From Paenibacillus lacisoli (GTDB lineage: Bacteria > Bacillota > Bacilli > Paenibacillales > Paenibacillaceae): a DNA stretch of 64,000 bases. The stretch's first letter is position 1. The number at the start of each line of letters is the position of its first letter. Below, one piece after another: positions 1 through 8,436 of this stretch. Below the pieces are notes generated by a model, which was given only the letters and a program-made list of their open reading frames with translations, was not told the origin of the DNA and searched no databases. The position numbers and the translations under genes were made by a program. The stretch is taken from the NCBI RefSeq assembly GCF_030580655.1, contig NZ_JAUQTB010000007.1, forward strand, positions 62,001 to 126,000, given 5' to 3'.

Positions 1-221
1 CTGGTCATCCCGCGTTCTAGCGAATACACGCACGCTTCTCTCATATGCCAAGGGGTGACAAAGTCCGGCTCTCCGACACCCAGTGTAATAATGTCCTTAT
101 TCTCGCCCACCAGGTCAAAAAACTTGCGGATTCCGGATGGCGCGATCTGCTGCACCAGTGGAGCCAGATAGGAGTTCATGGATTTCGTCTGCTGTCCTGT
201 TCTTGATTCATTCATAATCAT
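1..221 (-). CDS. alaT: PLP-dependent aminotransferase, N-terminal part (AlaT-like)
   Basis: The first 73 codons of a class I/II aminotransferase; the rest lies beyond the left edge. The N-terminal segment DIITLGVGEPDFVTP is the typical strand and loop that binds substrate in fold-type I aminotransferases. Translation most likely starts at ATG 221, preceded by AAAGGAAG with 7 bases of spacing. It lies 13 bases downstream of an Lrp/AsnC regulator, the same order as the Bacillus subtilis alaR-alaT (yugG-yugH) operon, in which AlaT is an alanine transaminase. Substrate assignment is by context only. Other class I enzymes (aspartate or aromatic aminotransferases) share this N-terminus. Confidence 0.75.
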   Translation of the reverse strand, partial: MIMNESRTGQQTKSMNSYLAPLVQQIAPSGIRKFFDLVGENKDIITLGVGEPDFVTPWHMREACVYSLERGMT

Positions 222-234
222 GATTCATCTTCCT

Positions 235-735
235 TTATGGCGAGATCATGAGACGGTTGTCGTCTGATTTGTCTTCAAAAATAATCCCGTCCTGCTTATA
301 TTTTTTGAGCGTGAAATTGGTTTTGGTCGATAATACCGAGTCAATCGGAGACAGTTTCTCCGAGACGAAATTAGCCACTTCACGAAGGTTACGGCCTTCA
401 ACCTCAACCAGCAGATCATAGGCGCCGGACATGAGATACACGGACTTCACCTGCGGGTAAAGGTAGATCCGTTCGGCGATCCCTTCAAATCCGCGTCCCC
501 GTTCCGGGGTAATCTGCACCTCAATCAGGGCGGTTACCTTCTCGTCATCCACCTTATCCCAGTTCACTACGGCTGCATATTTAACAATCACATGTTCCTT
601 CTCAAGCTCCTCAATGGCGCTCTTCACCTCTTCTTCGGCTGCACCAAGCATGGTGGCCAGCAGGGCAGGTGTTCTTCTTGCATCTTCCTTCAATAATTCC
701 AGCACTTTAAACTTCAAACCGTTAAGTTCTGTCAT
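235..735 (-). CDS. alaR: Lrp/AsnC family transcriptional regulator (AlaR-like)
   Basis: A 166-residue one-domain regulator. Residues 1-60 form a winged helix-turn-helix (LLKEDARRTPALLATMLG, then a second helix pair). Residues 65-140 form the RAM ligand-binding and oligomerisation domain, including VYLMSGAYDLLVEVEG. A charged C-terminal tail follows. The ATG at 735 has a GGAGGG ribosome binding site. It is the first gene of a two-gene operon with the aminotransferase, like alaR-alaT in B. subtilis, where the regulator activates alanine transaminase expression. Lrp proteins usually also control themselves; a short imperfect inverted repeat (CTTCTTCACT and AGTGAGAAGAG) lies between promoter and start at 751-777. 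The ligand (alanine or another amino acid) is an inference. Confidence 0.8.
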   Translation of the reverse strand: MTELNGLKFKVLELLKEDARRTPALLATMLGAAEEEVKSAIEELEKEHVIVKYAAVVNWDKVDDEKVTALIEVQITPERGRGFEGIAERIYLYPQVKSVYLMSGAYDLLVEVEGRNLREVANFVSEKLSPIDSVLSTKTNFTLKKYKQDGIIFEDKSDDNRLMISP

Positions 736-787
736 GAAATGCCCTCCAAGCGCTTCTTCACTGTAAAGTGAGAAGAGATTAAACCTA

Positions 788-816
788 ATATTACATTAAT
801 TTGACGCGGCTGCAAA
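788..816 (-). promoter_or_regulatory. Candidate sigma-A promoter of alaR-alaT
   Basis: On the minus strand TTTGCA (811-816) and TAATAT (788-793) are separated by 17 bases. It sits about 50 bases upstream of the alaR start and just after the terminator of the coat protein gene. Confidence 0.45.
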
Positions 817-820
817 GCAA

Positions 821-857
821 AAACCGTGCGCCACTCCTAAGGAGAAACGCACGGTTG
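821..857 (-). terminator. Intrinsic terminator after the coat protein operon
   Basis: AACCGTGCG (822-830) pairs with CGCACGGTT (848-856), with a smaller inner CTCC/GGAG stem. On the minus strand the hairpin runs into TTTTTGCTTT, so it ends the transcript of the coat genes. Confidence 0.8.
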
Positions 858-890
858 GTGGTACCTTCGAGCCCTACAGACCGGAAGGCT

Positions 891-1277
891 CTACATGTAG
901 TAAGGGTTGTTCTGGCTTGTCTGATCGAACCTTGACTGTGCATGAAAGCCCACAGGCATCTGCTGGCTCTTCTGCTGTACAAAGCTGCGAACCTTTTGCT
1001 GAGTCTGCTGAGCCGATTGGAGCTGCTTGTCCAATTCCTGGCGAAGCGCCTTGGATGCGGTGGAGTATTGACCATTTTGCTGCATCAGCTGGTATAATTC
1101 GCCTTGAAGACGGAGCGTATCCCCTGTCAGATCCGTGAATAGCTTGCGGACGGCTGGACAGCTTGATTCTGTGGTTGCGGTTGTGTACTCGCGAACGGTT
1201 CTTTTCAAATCGGCCAAAATAGTGTAGAGCAAATCCTCTTCAGGCATAAAGGAACCATTGCCGGTCGTTGTGTACAT
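891..1277 (-). CDS. Spore coat protein, CotF family
   Basis: A 128-residue soluble helical protein with the look of CotF-type coat proteins: a central helical bundle (EEDLLYTILADLKRTVREY, then LFTDLTGDTLRLQGELYQLM) and a polar tail rich in Gln and Ser ending in NNPYYM. ATG 1277 is preceded by GGGAGGATC. It lies 23 bases downstream of a second, smaller coat-like gene, so the two probably form an operon transcribed in the mother cell. The family is known in the outer or inner coat of Bacillus and Paenibacillus spores; the exact layer cannot be inferred here. No promoter of the sigma-E or sigma-K type was identified with confidence. Confidence 0.75.
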   Translation of the reverse strand: MYTTTGNGSFMPEEDLLYTILADLKRTVREYTTATTESSCPAVRKLFTDLTGDTLRLQGELYQLMQQNGQYSTASKALRQELDKQLQSAQQTQQKVRSFVQQKSQQMPVGFHAQSRFDQTSQNNPYYM

Positions 1278-1300
1278 AGTTGATCCTCCCTGGTTCGTAA

Positions 1301-1537
1301 TTAGGATTGGGGTTGTGTCGGAGCCAAATGACGGTGATGATCCAGCGCACCGATCAATGCGTTCAAATGCTCTTCATGGGTACGGATATACCGCTGAAGA
1401 TGCTGTTGAACCGATGGATTCTGTGTGCAGGACGCTGTAGCGGCACACTGTTTGATCAGGAGCTCCTCGTTGGAAATCGAGTCAACGATATATTCCAGCT
1501 CTTTGGCTGTGAGCGGCTGCATCGTATTGGATTGCAT
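1301..1537 (-). CDS. Small CotF-like spore coat protein
   Basis: A 78-residue protein starting at ATG 1537, where AAGGAGG lies 8 bases upstream; a longer in-frame reading to 1582 lacks a ribosome binding site. The sequence LTAKELEYIVDSISNEELLIKQC is typical of the first helices of CotF-like coat proteins. The rest (HLQRYIRTHEEHLNALIGALDHHR) is a second helix pair with a His-rich end. The next gene downstream is a CotF-type protein, which supports a coat function. Two Cys residues (AATASC and KQC) could cross-link. It might be only half of a CotF domain; I see no sign of truncation. Confidence 0.65.
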   Translation of the reverse strand: MQSNTMQPLTAKELEYIVDSISNEELLIKQCAATASCTQNPSVQQHLQRYIRTHEEHLNALIGALDHHRHLAPTQPQS

Positions 1538-1615
1538 ATTTGACTGCCTCCTTGAATTCAAAGTTTTACCGGAGTTTATCATTCCCAGTCGTCTGCAAAA
1601 TATGTAACCCTCACT

Positions 1616-2815
1616 CTATTTTCTGATTTCCTTCAGCTGCTGCCGCATAAATAACCAGCTTAGAACCGGTGCAAATCCTAGTCCTACAATAAGCCAGGTC
1701 ACCGTTTTTGGTGTGTCACTTACGGACAACACCGCCACATACAGAAAAATTCCGAGCAGCCGGCCTGACATCAGACACAGCTCACGGAGCACCATCAACT
1801 CGACCCGTTTCTCAGCATTCTCTTGACTGGTACCCATCAAGTCAAAGCTGACTGAGACCATCGGAATCAGATAAAGCGGCATAACCACAGCCGTCCCGAT
1901 ACCCATAATGAGCAGCATGCCATATTTCAGGCTCCACAGCAGAGGCACCATAAATCCGGCCAGAAGCAGTGCGCCGGCGAGCATGCCAGCATAACGGTAG
2001 CGGGGCTTGAGCCACTTGCCTGCTACCCAGAATGTGACAAGAGAGACGGCCGAAGTGATCAGGGAAAACTGGCCGAGCTTCCACTCCTGCCGGGTGGCCT
2101 CATAGACGAGAAGCACGATGAGAAAGGAATACACGCCTTCACGCAGCCCCTGTGCAGCCAGGCCCAACGCGGTCCGGCGCCAGGGACTTCCGGGCCTCGC
2201 CAGCTCACGGACCGGTTCTCCCCATTGGTAGTTCCCTTGCGGCTTCCGCTTCTTGAGAAAAAAACTGAATACAACGGCTACCCCATAAATACACAGCGAT
2301 ATCGTGAAGATAAGCCGGTATCCCGCATCATCCTGCATACGTGAAATAATCCATCCCGAGAACCAGGGACCCACAATCCCTGTGACGGAGCCGAGCAGGC
2401 CAATCCATCCGTTAAACAGATCCCGGTTCCCGGTATCCGTTACTTCAAAAGTAACCACATTAAACGCCAGCCAGAAAAAGCCCAGAGCTGCGCCGAGCAG
2501 CAGACCCAGCGGCCAGATATACTGTACAGCATCCTGGCCGGCCACCAGCACCAGCAGATAAAACAAGCCGGATAAAGCGGTTCCCACGCGCAGCGAATTC
2601 ATTTTGTTATGCTCTTTCACCCATTTGCCCGCGATCCAAAAAGTCAGACCGAGCGCGATCTGCTGGCTGATGGTAAACCAGCCGATCATGGCATAATCCT
2701 GTTTGCTTTTCCACAAGAAAATATTCAGGAATGTACCGGATAGTGCTCCGGACAACACAAACAATCCATTCACTGCAAGCAGCAGAATGGATTGTCCGTC
2801 AAGAGCTTTTGCCAT
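1616..2815 (-). CDS. MFS transporter, 12 membrane segments
   Basis: A 399-residue integral membrane protein with about twelve hydrophobic segments in two halves, separated by a basic cytoplasmic loop near residues 195-230 (FFLKKRKPQG onward). Charged residues between segments 2 and 3 (GKWVKEHNKMNSLRVG) are where the major facilitator A-motif lies. The start ATG 2815 has a GGGGGGAAAGGG ribosome binding site. It is transcribed alone, between the coat genes and a zinc-ribbon gene. The substrate cannot be told; related permeases in Bacillales (YqgE-like) are uncharacterised. No regulator gene is adjacent. Confidence 0.75.
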   Translation of the reverse strand: MAKALDGQSILLLAVNGLFVLSGALSGTFLNIFLWKSKQDYAMIGWFTISQQIALGLTFWIAGKWVKEHNKMNSLRVGTALSGLFYLLVLVAGQDAVQYIWPLGLLLGAALGFFWLAFNVVTFEVTDTGNRDLFNGWIGLLGSVTGIVGPWFSGWIISRMQDDAGYRLIFTISLCIYGVAVVFSFFLKKRKPQGNYQWGEPVRELARPGSPWRRTALGLAAQGLREGVYSFLIVLLVYEATRQEWKLGQFSLITSAVSLVTFWVAGKWLKPRYRYAGMLAGALLLAGFMVPLLWSLKYGMLLIMGIGTAVVMPLYLIPMVSVSFDLMGTSQENAEKRVELMVLRELCLMSGRLLGIFLYVAVLSVSDTPKTVTWLIVGLGFAPVLSWLFMRQQLKEIRK

Positions 2816-2895
2816 CCCTTTCCCCCCTTAAGCCGGAAATTCCAACCTGCGAGCCTCGTGTTAGAATGTCCCGATTGGAAGGGAAAGATGATTAT

Positions 2896-3498
2896 TTATT
2901 TTCGGGTCTGGCTCAGGCCCTCAATTAGGCGAAGGCGGTCAGCTTCAGACAAGGTATGCTGTACATGGAAGCAGCCGGAGCAGATGTAGACCTGGACCGC
3001 GAACGGCGGCTTCAGGATAGGCGAATTACCTCCAGGAACAGACACCGGATTAAACTGGTCAGCAGCCACCTGCTGTGTGCCTGTCAGCATCATATATTCC
3101 CGGCACTGCGGGCATTCCAGTACCAGATCCTGCGAGTCCAGCACCTTCTCTACCCCTTCTTCATAAGCGAGCAGATCATGGCTTTCCTCATATTGATCCA
3201 GCACACGCAGCGCAGGCAGTTCATGCAGGTCGTGATCGCCAAGGATCGGTGTCAGGTCATCCTCTTCTTCCAATTCAAGACGCGGGCGTGCCGGCGCGGA
3301 TATCTGCTTGCTTTTCTTCGAAGCTTCATACAGATGATCAGCGGCTGGCTTGTTATCCTCTTCTTCATCATCAATCTGAATGCTCAGTGTCCGATAACCG
3401 CCCAGTTCATTCATGCAGTGCGGGCAATGCTCTTCAGGACCAATCTCTTCATCCCAAACAATTTCTGTATAACACCACGGACATACCGTCGGTTCCAT
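2896..3498 (-). CDS. Unknown protein with two zinc-ribbon Cys pairs
   Basis: A 200-residue soluble acidic protein that I cannot name. The N-terminal zinc knuckle uses CPWC (residues 6-9) and CPHC (25-28). A long acidic linker follows (QIDDEEEDNK, LELEEEDD). A second pair, CPQC near residue 131 and CSGC near residue 173, probably forms another four-Cys zinc site. The spacing suggests two independent zinc ribbons joined by a disordered linker, a design found in nucleic-acid or protein adaptor proteins. ATG 3498 follows AAGGGGATG. It stands alone between an MFS gene and a DUF350 gene, which gives no functional clue. Confidence 0.7.
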   Translation of the reverse strand: MEPTVCPWCYTEIVWDEEIGPEEHCPHCMNELGGYRTLSIQIDDEEEDNKPAADHLYEASKKSKQISAPARPRLELEEEDDLTPILGDHDLHELPALRVLDQYEESHDLLAYEEGVEKVLDSQDLVLECPQCREYMMLTGTQQVAADQFNPVSVPGGNSPILKPPFAVQVYICSGCFHVQHTLSEADRLRLIEGLSQTRK

Positions 3499-3568
3499 TA
3501 TTCATTCATCCCCTTACTCGATATAACTTATAGGACAACCATCTTACCACAGCCAGCCTCAATGACCG

Positions 3569-3988
3569 TCAACCAATGCTCGCCCCGATGACATATGACA
3601 GCGAGATGGACAGCACCATGGCAATAAAGCCAACTGCACGGTTGTCGTTCTGAATTTCCCGGTCAATTGAAAATACAGGTGTCAGAAACTCAAATAAAAA
3701 ATAAGCAGCAAGCAGCAGTACAAAGCCGATCCCTGACCAGATCATGGAGTCATAAATGGTGGACTGGCTCTGAATGCAGAACCGGAATACATTACATATT
3801 CCAAAAATCTTTCCGCCTGTTGCCATGGCCACAGACAGATTGCCGCGCTTGATCTCTTCCCAGCATTTGTAGCGGGTGACCAGCTCAAAACAAGACAAAA
3901 ACACAATCAGCTCCATGACCGCTACCGAAAAATAGCCTATCATCATCCCGATCGGATGTGAGAGCATCTGATCAATCGTTCCCCTCAC
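3569..3988 (-). CDS. yshE: DUF350 family membrane protein (YshE-like)
   Basis: A 139-residue protein with four predicted membrane helices (about residues 13-35, 50-72, 82-105, 117-138). The start is GTG 3988, preceded by AGGAGG with 9 bases of spacing. It lies directly downstream of mutS2, as yshE does in Bacillus subtilis, which supports the name. Family members have no established biochemical role. Gln, Asn and Cys residues inside the second and third segments (GICNVFRFCIQSQSTIYD) are unusual for a simple membrane anchor. Probably co-transcribed with mutS2. Confidence 0.7.
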   Translation of the reverse strand: MRGTIDQMLSHPIGMMIGYFSVAVMELIVFLSCFELVTRYKCWEEIKRGNLSVAMATGGKIFGICNVFRFCIQSQSTIYDSMIWSGIGFVLLLAAYFLFEFLTPVFSIDREIQNDNRAVGFIAMVLSISLSYVIGASIG

Positions 3989-4054
3989 TGTCGCTGTCCT
4001 CCTGTCCTGCAGGCCTAATCATCCTCACCGCCATGCAGCCTCTTCCCGTATCGT

Positions 4055-6424
4055 TTATTTCAGTTCAACCACCGTAACACCGTTCCCGCCTTCGCCGTAT
4101 ACACCGAGACGGTAGCTTTTTACATGTTTATGCTTGCGCAGATAGTCCTGAATACCGGAACGTAAAATTCCTGTGCCTTTGCCATGAATCAGATGAACCT
4201 GTCCAAGGTTGGCGAGGAAAGCTTCATCAAGGAAACGGTCTGCTTCAATAAGGGCTTCTTCCAGGTTGGCTCCCCTTAAATCAAGCTCGCTCCGGACATT
4301 GGTATCCCGGGTACGCTTCATTGCAGTCACAGGCTTCTGTTTCTTCGGCACAGCCGCCTGGGCGGATTGGATCAGTTCCAGATCCTCTTGTTTGATCTTC
4401 ATCTTCATAATGCCCAGCTGCACAACAGCTTCCTTGCCGCTGAGCTCCACCACATGGCCGCGCTGGTTCAGACTGAGCACCTTCACCTCATCCCCCGGCT
4501 CGATTGCCCGGGCTTTCGCGGCTGACGATTTAACAGCTGATTTTTTCCGCTGCTTCGGTTCAGCGTCATCCAGCTGCTTGCGGGCAGCAATCAGCTTGTG
4601 CTCCTTGACAGAAGCTCCTTCTTCCAGAGCCAGCTGGCGCAGATCACTGATAATTTTCTCAGCCTCACTACGAGCCTTATCTATAATCTGTTTGGCATCG
4701 GCTTCGGCTTTCTCCAGGCGCCGGTCACGCTGCTGCTCCTGCTTCTCCAGCTCATCCTGGTAGCGGCGGCGCAGCTTCTCCATATCCTCACGGAGCCGTT
4801 CAGCCGTTTCCCTGTCCTGTTCAGCGGACAACCGGTTCTCTTCCAGGGAAGCAATCATGTGCTCAACCCGCTGGTCATCCTCCTTCACCTCGCCGCGTGC
4901 ATAATCGAGAATGCCGGATGGCAGACCGAGTCGTTCGGCAATGGCGAACGCGTTGCTTCGTCCCGGTACACCAACAAGCAGCCGGTAGGTTGGACTCAAG
5001 GTAGCCACATCAAATTCCATACTGGCATTGATAACACCTTTACGTTCATAAGCATAAGCCTTCAGCTCGCTGTAGTGGGTTGTAGCAACCATACGGCAGC
5101 CGGTACGGTGCATATGCTCCAGAATGGCAATCGCCAGCGCCGAGCCTTCCGCCGGATCCGTACCTGCGCCGAGCTCATCCAGCAAAACCAGACTCTTCGG
5201 TGTCATTTGCGACAGGATACGGATAATATTCGTCATATGACTGGAAAATGTACTCAGGCTCTGCTCAATGCTCTGCTCATCACCGATATCTGCATAAATA
5301 GCGTCGAACACGCACAGCTGACTGCCGTCTTCAGCCGGAACGAACAGGCCGGACATCGCCATCAGGCTGAGCAGACCCATCGTTTTGAGCGTGACCGTCT
5401 TACCGCCCGTATTCGGCCCGGTCACAATAATGGAAGTATATGAATTACCGAGCTCGACATCCAGCGGAACCACCTGGTCTGCCGGGATCAGCGGATGACG
5501 GCCCTTTTTCAGCTTCAGAAATCCTCGGTCATTCATACGCGGCAGCACAGCTTTCATTTCACGGGCCAGCCTGGCCTTCGCAAATACAAAATCAAGCTGA
5601 GCCAGCGTATCGACATCGTAAAGCAGCAGTTCAGCCTGCTCCCCGACACCTGCGGTCAATTTCTGCAGAATAATTTCAATCTCACGCTCTTCACGAATCC
5701 GTGTCTCGCGCAGCTTGTTGTTCATCGCTACAATGGACTCCGGTTCGATGAATAAGGTTGCGCCGGATCCGGATTGATCGTGTACAATACCGCCAAAATA
5801 AGAACGATACTCCGCCTTGACCGGGATAACGAACCGGTCCCCTCGGATAGTAACCAGCTGATCCTGCAGCATCTTGGCCACGGTCGAGGAACGGATCATA
5901 TTGTCAAGCTTCTCACGGATGCGAACTTCACCTGCACGCAGTTCACGGCGTATCTGCCCGAGCGCTGTGCTGGCCGAGTCCATGACTTCGCCATTATCAT
6001 CAATGCAGGCCTTGATCTGGGTCTCCAGCGGCTTCTGGTCAGATAACAGCTCGCTTAACCGGTATAGGGATTCTATAGGACGATCCTCATGGATCGCTGT
6101 AAGATAACGCTGGATTCTTCTGGCTGTATGCACCGTATTACCGATGCTCATCAGCTCCTGCGGGTTTAGTGTGCCACCAATCCGTGCACGCTTCACAGCG
6201 CCGGTGATATCGACGACACCTGTGAAGGACGGGGTCCCTTTTAACCGGTCCACCGCCAGCGCCTCGTCTGTAGATTGAAGCAGGTTCTTCACATGATCCA
6301 GATCTGAGCTTGGGGTCAGTTCCTGAACCAGCTGTTTACCCATCGGGGTTTGGGTGTAATTAGATATTGTATTTAAAATCTTACGATATTCTAACGTATG
6401 CAAAATTTTAGAGTCCAAAATCAC
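4055..6424 (-). CDS. mutS2: Endonuclease MutS2
   Basis: A 789-residue MutS2, the usual family length. It has a core and lever/clamp region (1-300), an ABC-type ATPase with Walker A GPNTGGKT (336-343) and Walker B LVLLDELGAGTDP (412-424), a coiled coil (about 510-620), a KOW-like segment (ALEPGDEVKV to VVQLG) and a C-terminal Smr nuclease domain (from about 712; motifs LDLRG and HGKGTG). In Bacillota MutS2 acts on branched DNA and splits collided ribosomes for rescue; it is not part of mismatch repair. Translation starts with GTG 6424 after AAGGAGA. The downstream DUF350 gene is a conserved neighbour, but the usual upstream polX and cvpA are absent. Confidence 0.95.
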   Translation of the reverse strand: MILDSKILHTLEYRKILNTISNYTQTPMGKQLVQELTPSSDLDHVKNLLQSTDEALAVDRLKGTPSFTGVVDITGAVKRARIGGTLNPQELMSIGNTVHTARRIQRYLTAIHEDRPIESLYRLSELLSDQKPLETQIKACIDDNGEVMDSASTALGQIRRELRAGEVRIREKLDNMIRSSTVAKMLQDQLVTIRGDRFVIPVKAEYRSYFGGIVHDQSGSGATLFIEPESIVAMNNKLRETRIREEREIEIILQKLTAGVGEQAELLLYDVDTLAQLDFVFAKARLAREMKAVLPRMNDRGFLKLKKGRHPLIPADQVVPLDVELGNSYTSIIVTGPNTGGKTVTLKTMGLLSLMAMSGLFVPAEDGSQLCVFDAIYADIGDEQSIEQSLSTFSSHMTNIIRILSQMTPKSLVLLDELGAGTDPAEGSALAIAILEHMHRTGCRMVATTHYSELKAYAYERKGVINASMEFDVATLSPTYRLLVGVPGRSNAFAIAERLGLPSGILDYARGEVKEDDQRVEHMIASLEENRLSAEQDRETAERLREDMEKLRRRYQDELEKQEQQRDRRLEKAEADAKQIIDKARSEAEKIISDLRQLALEEGASVKEHKLIAARKQLDDAEPKQRKKSAVKSSAAKARAIEPGDEVKVLSLNQRGHVVELSGKEAVVQLGIMKMKIKQEDLELIQSAQAAVPKKQKPVTAMKRTRDTNVRSELDLRGANLEEALIEADRFLDEAFLANLGQVHLIHGKGTGILRSGIQDYLRKHKHVKSYRLGVYGEGGNGVTVVELK

Positions 6425-6578
6425 AAGTCTCCTTTTCGGGTTCTAATGAGTATTATAACGAAAGCTCCTGTCTTTCGCTATTTTGCCAAAAACCTTCCAG
6501 TTATAAGTTGGGAGCTTGTGAAACACACTAACTTTTGCATAACACTGTCACAACGTTAAAAAAGGAGGTTATTGAGCA

Positions 6579-6938
6579 ATGAGAATTTTAGGACACATTG
6601 TACGTTTCATCGTAGCAGCTCTCGTACTAATGGTGGTGGGCTGGCTCGTACCTGGATTTACGGTTGGCGGTTTCTGGTCCGCTCTGATATTGGCACTTGT
6701 AATTGCCGTCATCGGCTGGGTGATCGAAGCCGTCTTCGGCAGACGTGTCAATCCGTTCGGACGCGGGATTGTCGGATTCCTCGTCAGTGCGCTGGTTATC
6801 TGGTTATCCCAGTACCTGGTGAGCGATGTTGACGTAACGGTTCTGGGCGCACTGCTTGCTGCACTTGTGATTGGTATCATTGACCTGTTTATCCCGGTAA
6901 CGACTCCGTTTGAAGCCGGCCGCAGCAGTCAAGGGTAA
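6579..6938 (+). CDS. Four-helix membrane protein, YvlD/phage-holin-4 family
   Basis: A 119-residue very hydrophobic protein with four membrane helices (about 5-25, 28-50, 60-82, 86-108) and a short polar tail. The pattern WLVPGFTVGGFWSAL followed by VIAVIGWVIEAVFG is typical of the YvlD/PF04020 family. Despite the domain name, these proteins are chromosomal and not phage lysis proteins; in Bacillus YvlD belongs to an envelope-stress operon. A perfect AAAGGAGG lies 9 bases upstream of ATG 6579. It is divergent from mutS2 and ends at a bidirectional terminator. Isolated gene; function unknown. Confidence 0.75.
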   Translation: MRILGHIVRFIVAALVLMVVGWLVPGFTVGGFWSALILALVIAVIGWVIEAVFGRRVNPFGRGIVGFLVSALVIWLSQYLVSDVDVTVLGALLAALVIGIIDLFIPVTTPFEAGRSSQG

Positions 6939-6975
6939 CCACCCACTCTGACGCCTGAATACAGGCTGTCGCTCC

Positions 6976-7006
6976 AAAACCCCCTGCAGCCACAGGGGGT
7001 TTTTTG
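6976..7006. terminator. Bidirectional terminator between convergent genes
   Basis: ACCCCCTG (6979-6986) pairs with CAGGGGGT (6993-7000), followed by TTTTTT on the plus strand and preceded by AAAA, so it can also serve the minus-strand GGDEF gene that ends at 7024. Confidence 0.9.
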
Positions 7007-7023
7007 CTATTCCACAAGATTCT

Positions 7024-8136
7024 TTAGGATGAAGATGTACTCGTGAGAATGGCTTCCGGCTCATGAATCACAATCTTGTTTTTGCCGGAACGCTTGGCCC
7101 GGTACAGCGCATCATCCGCACTGCGGAACAAACGCTCTTTGCCATCGCCCTGAAGATAGTTGCAAAATCCGATGCTCACCGTGACCGGCCGGTGCTCGAG
7201 CAGCGGCTGGGAGAGCGAGGAAATATCGAGCCGGAGGCGTTCTACGATCGATACAGCCTCCTCTGTCTCTTTATCCGTCAGAATAACCGCAAATTCCTCA
7301 CCGCCGTAGCGGGCAGCAAAGTCATTGGGCGTAATGCAGGCGTTAATCTTAGAGGCTACTTCCTTCAGGACCAGGTCACCTACCCAGTGGCCGTAATTGT
7401 CATTGACCATTTTGAAATTATCGATATCAATGATTGCCAGCTGCAGCCGAAGCTGATTGACCTCACACTGCTCAAGCAGAGCGTCCAGATATTCGTGAAA
7501 CGTTTTATGATTATACAGCCCGGTGAGGGCATCAATTTTGAGAAGCTTGTCCGCCAACGTCTTTTCTACAATCAGATGCTGTTCAGATTTTATCAGCTGC
7601 TTGAGGTTGGAGCTTAATTGGCGGGTCCGGGACAATATCGCCAGGCCCATAACGAATCCAGCAATAAATACGCAAATCATAAGAAAAAACTCAATTTCTC
7701 TGCCTGACCGGTCCACCGGAGAAAAGAAAAAGAGAAACGCATACAAGGTAGCATTAAGGAAGCTGGTCACGTAGAGCAGGATGCGATGAAAGTAAAAAAC
7801 GGACACAAAAACAGGGAGCATCAGCACCACTTCTGCCCCGGCTACACTTGTACGAAGAAGAATAAATATCATATAGGAAAGAACAAAGATCGTCCCCACA
7901 ATGACCTGCTTGATATAACGCCTGACACTCCACAGCCACAGCTCTGCGGCTCCCATGACAACCAGCATGGACAAATCCAGAATCAGCAATTTCTGCAGAC
8001 TTTTACCATAGAGCATGTCCCCGGCGGTCCCGCTTAAACCAAGAACAGCCTCTGCCATAAACAGAACAAGCACAACCAACCAGTAAGCCACCATTAACTT
8101 TCGGTCCCAAGGTTGGATAGCCGTTGTTTTATTCAC
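7024..8136 (-). CDS. Membrane-bound diguanylate cyclase (GGDEF)
   Basis: A 370-residue protein with about six membrane helices (residues 14-170), a short coiled linker (175-200) and a GGDEF domain (200-360). The active-site loop is GGEEF (278-282), a functional variant. The metal ligand and substrate residues in IIDIDNFKMVNDNYGH (235-250) are intact, so it should make cyclic di-GMP. The inhibitory RxxD site five residues before GGEEF is absent (TPND), so product inhibition through that site is not expected. The membrane part resembles 5TM/MASE-type sensor modules without a named family. It is divergent from the cupredoxin gene, sharing an upstream region with phased repeats. Confidence 0.85.
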   Translation of the reverse strand: MNKTTAIQPWDRKLMVAYWLVVLVLFMAEAVLGLSGTAGDMLYGKSLQKLLILDLSMLVVMGAAELWLWSVRRYIKQVIVGTIFVLSYMIFILLRTSVAGAEVVLMLPVFVSVFYFHRILLYVTSFLNATLYAFLFFFSPVDRSGREIEFFLMICVFIAGFVMGLAILSRTRQLSSNLKQLIKSEQHLIVEKTLADKLLKIDALTGLYNHKTFHEYLDALLEQCEVNQLRLQLAIIDIDNFKMVNDNYGHWVGDLVLKEVASKINACITPNDFAARYGGEEFAVILTDKETEEAVSIVERLRLDISSLSQPLLEHRPVTVSIGFCNYLQGDGKERLFRSADDALYRAKRSGKNKIVIHEPEAILTSTSSS

Positions 8137-8219
8137 ACTGCCGATGAAAATCCCCTACTTTTATCAGTAATCATTCCGTATGTTCAGAAACTAATGGATC
8201 CTTGAAGAGCACACATGAA

Positions 8220-8259
8220 CTTTAAACTAGTCTTTAATGGGTCTTTAATGAAATCTAAT
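8220..8259. promoter_or_regulatory. Array of CTTTAAT-like direct repeats, about 11-12 bases apart
   Basis: CTTTAAA (8220), CTTTAAT (8232), CTTTAAT (8243) and a degenerate ATCTAAT (8253) lie at 12, 11 and 10 base spacing, i.e. on one face of the helix. Two of them are part of a perfect 10-base direct repeat GTCTTTAATG (8230 and 8241). The array lies between the divergent cyclase and cupredoxin genes. Such phased repeats are typical of OmpR/PhoP-class response regulator sites; which regulator binds is unknown. Confidence 0.4.
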
Positions 8260-8436
8260 CTGCTATTAAATCTATGATGAGGAATAATATATCTATTATA
8301 TCGAACCGTAAGACCGCTTGCATTCTTTTTTCAAATTTAGAGACAAGTTCATGAATTAATCATAAATTTAAATGTTTTGACTCTCTATTTCGCGGTAAAA
8401 TGTCAATGGATATGAGAGACGAAAGGGGATATGAGC

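Noticed and set aside
6519-6540. TGAAAC as an ECF (SigW/SigM) -35 before the YvlD-like gene
   Set aside because: The expected CGTA or CGTC -10 is missing at the right spacing.
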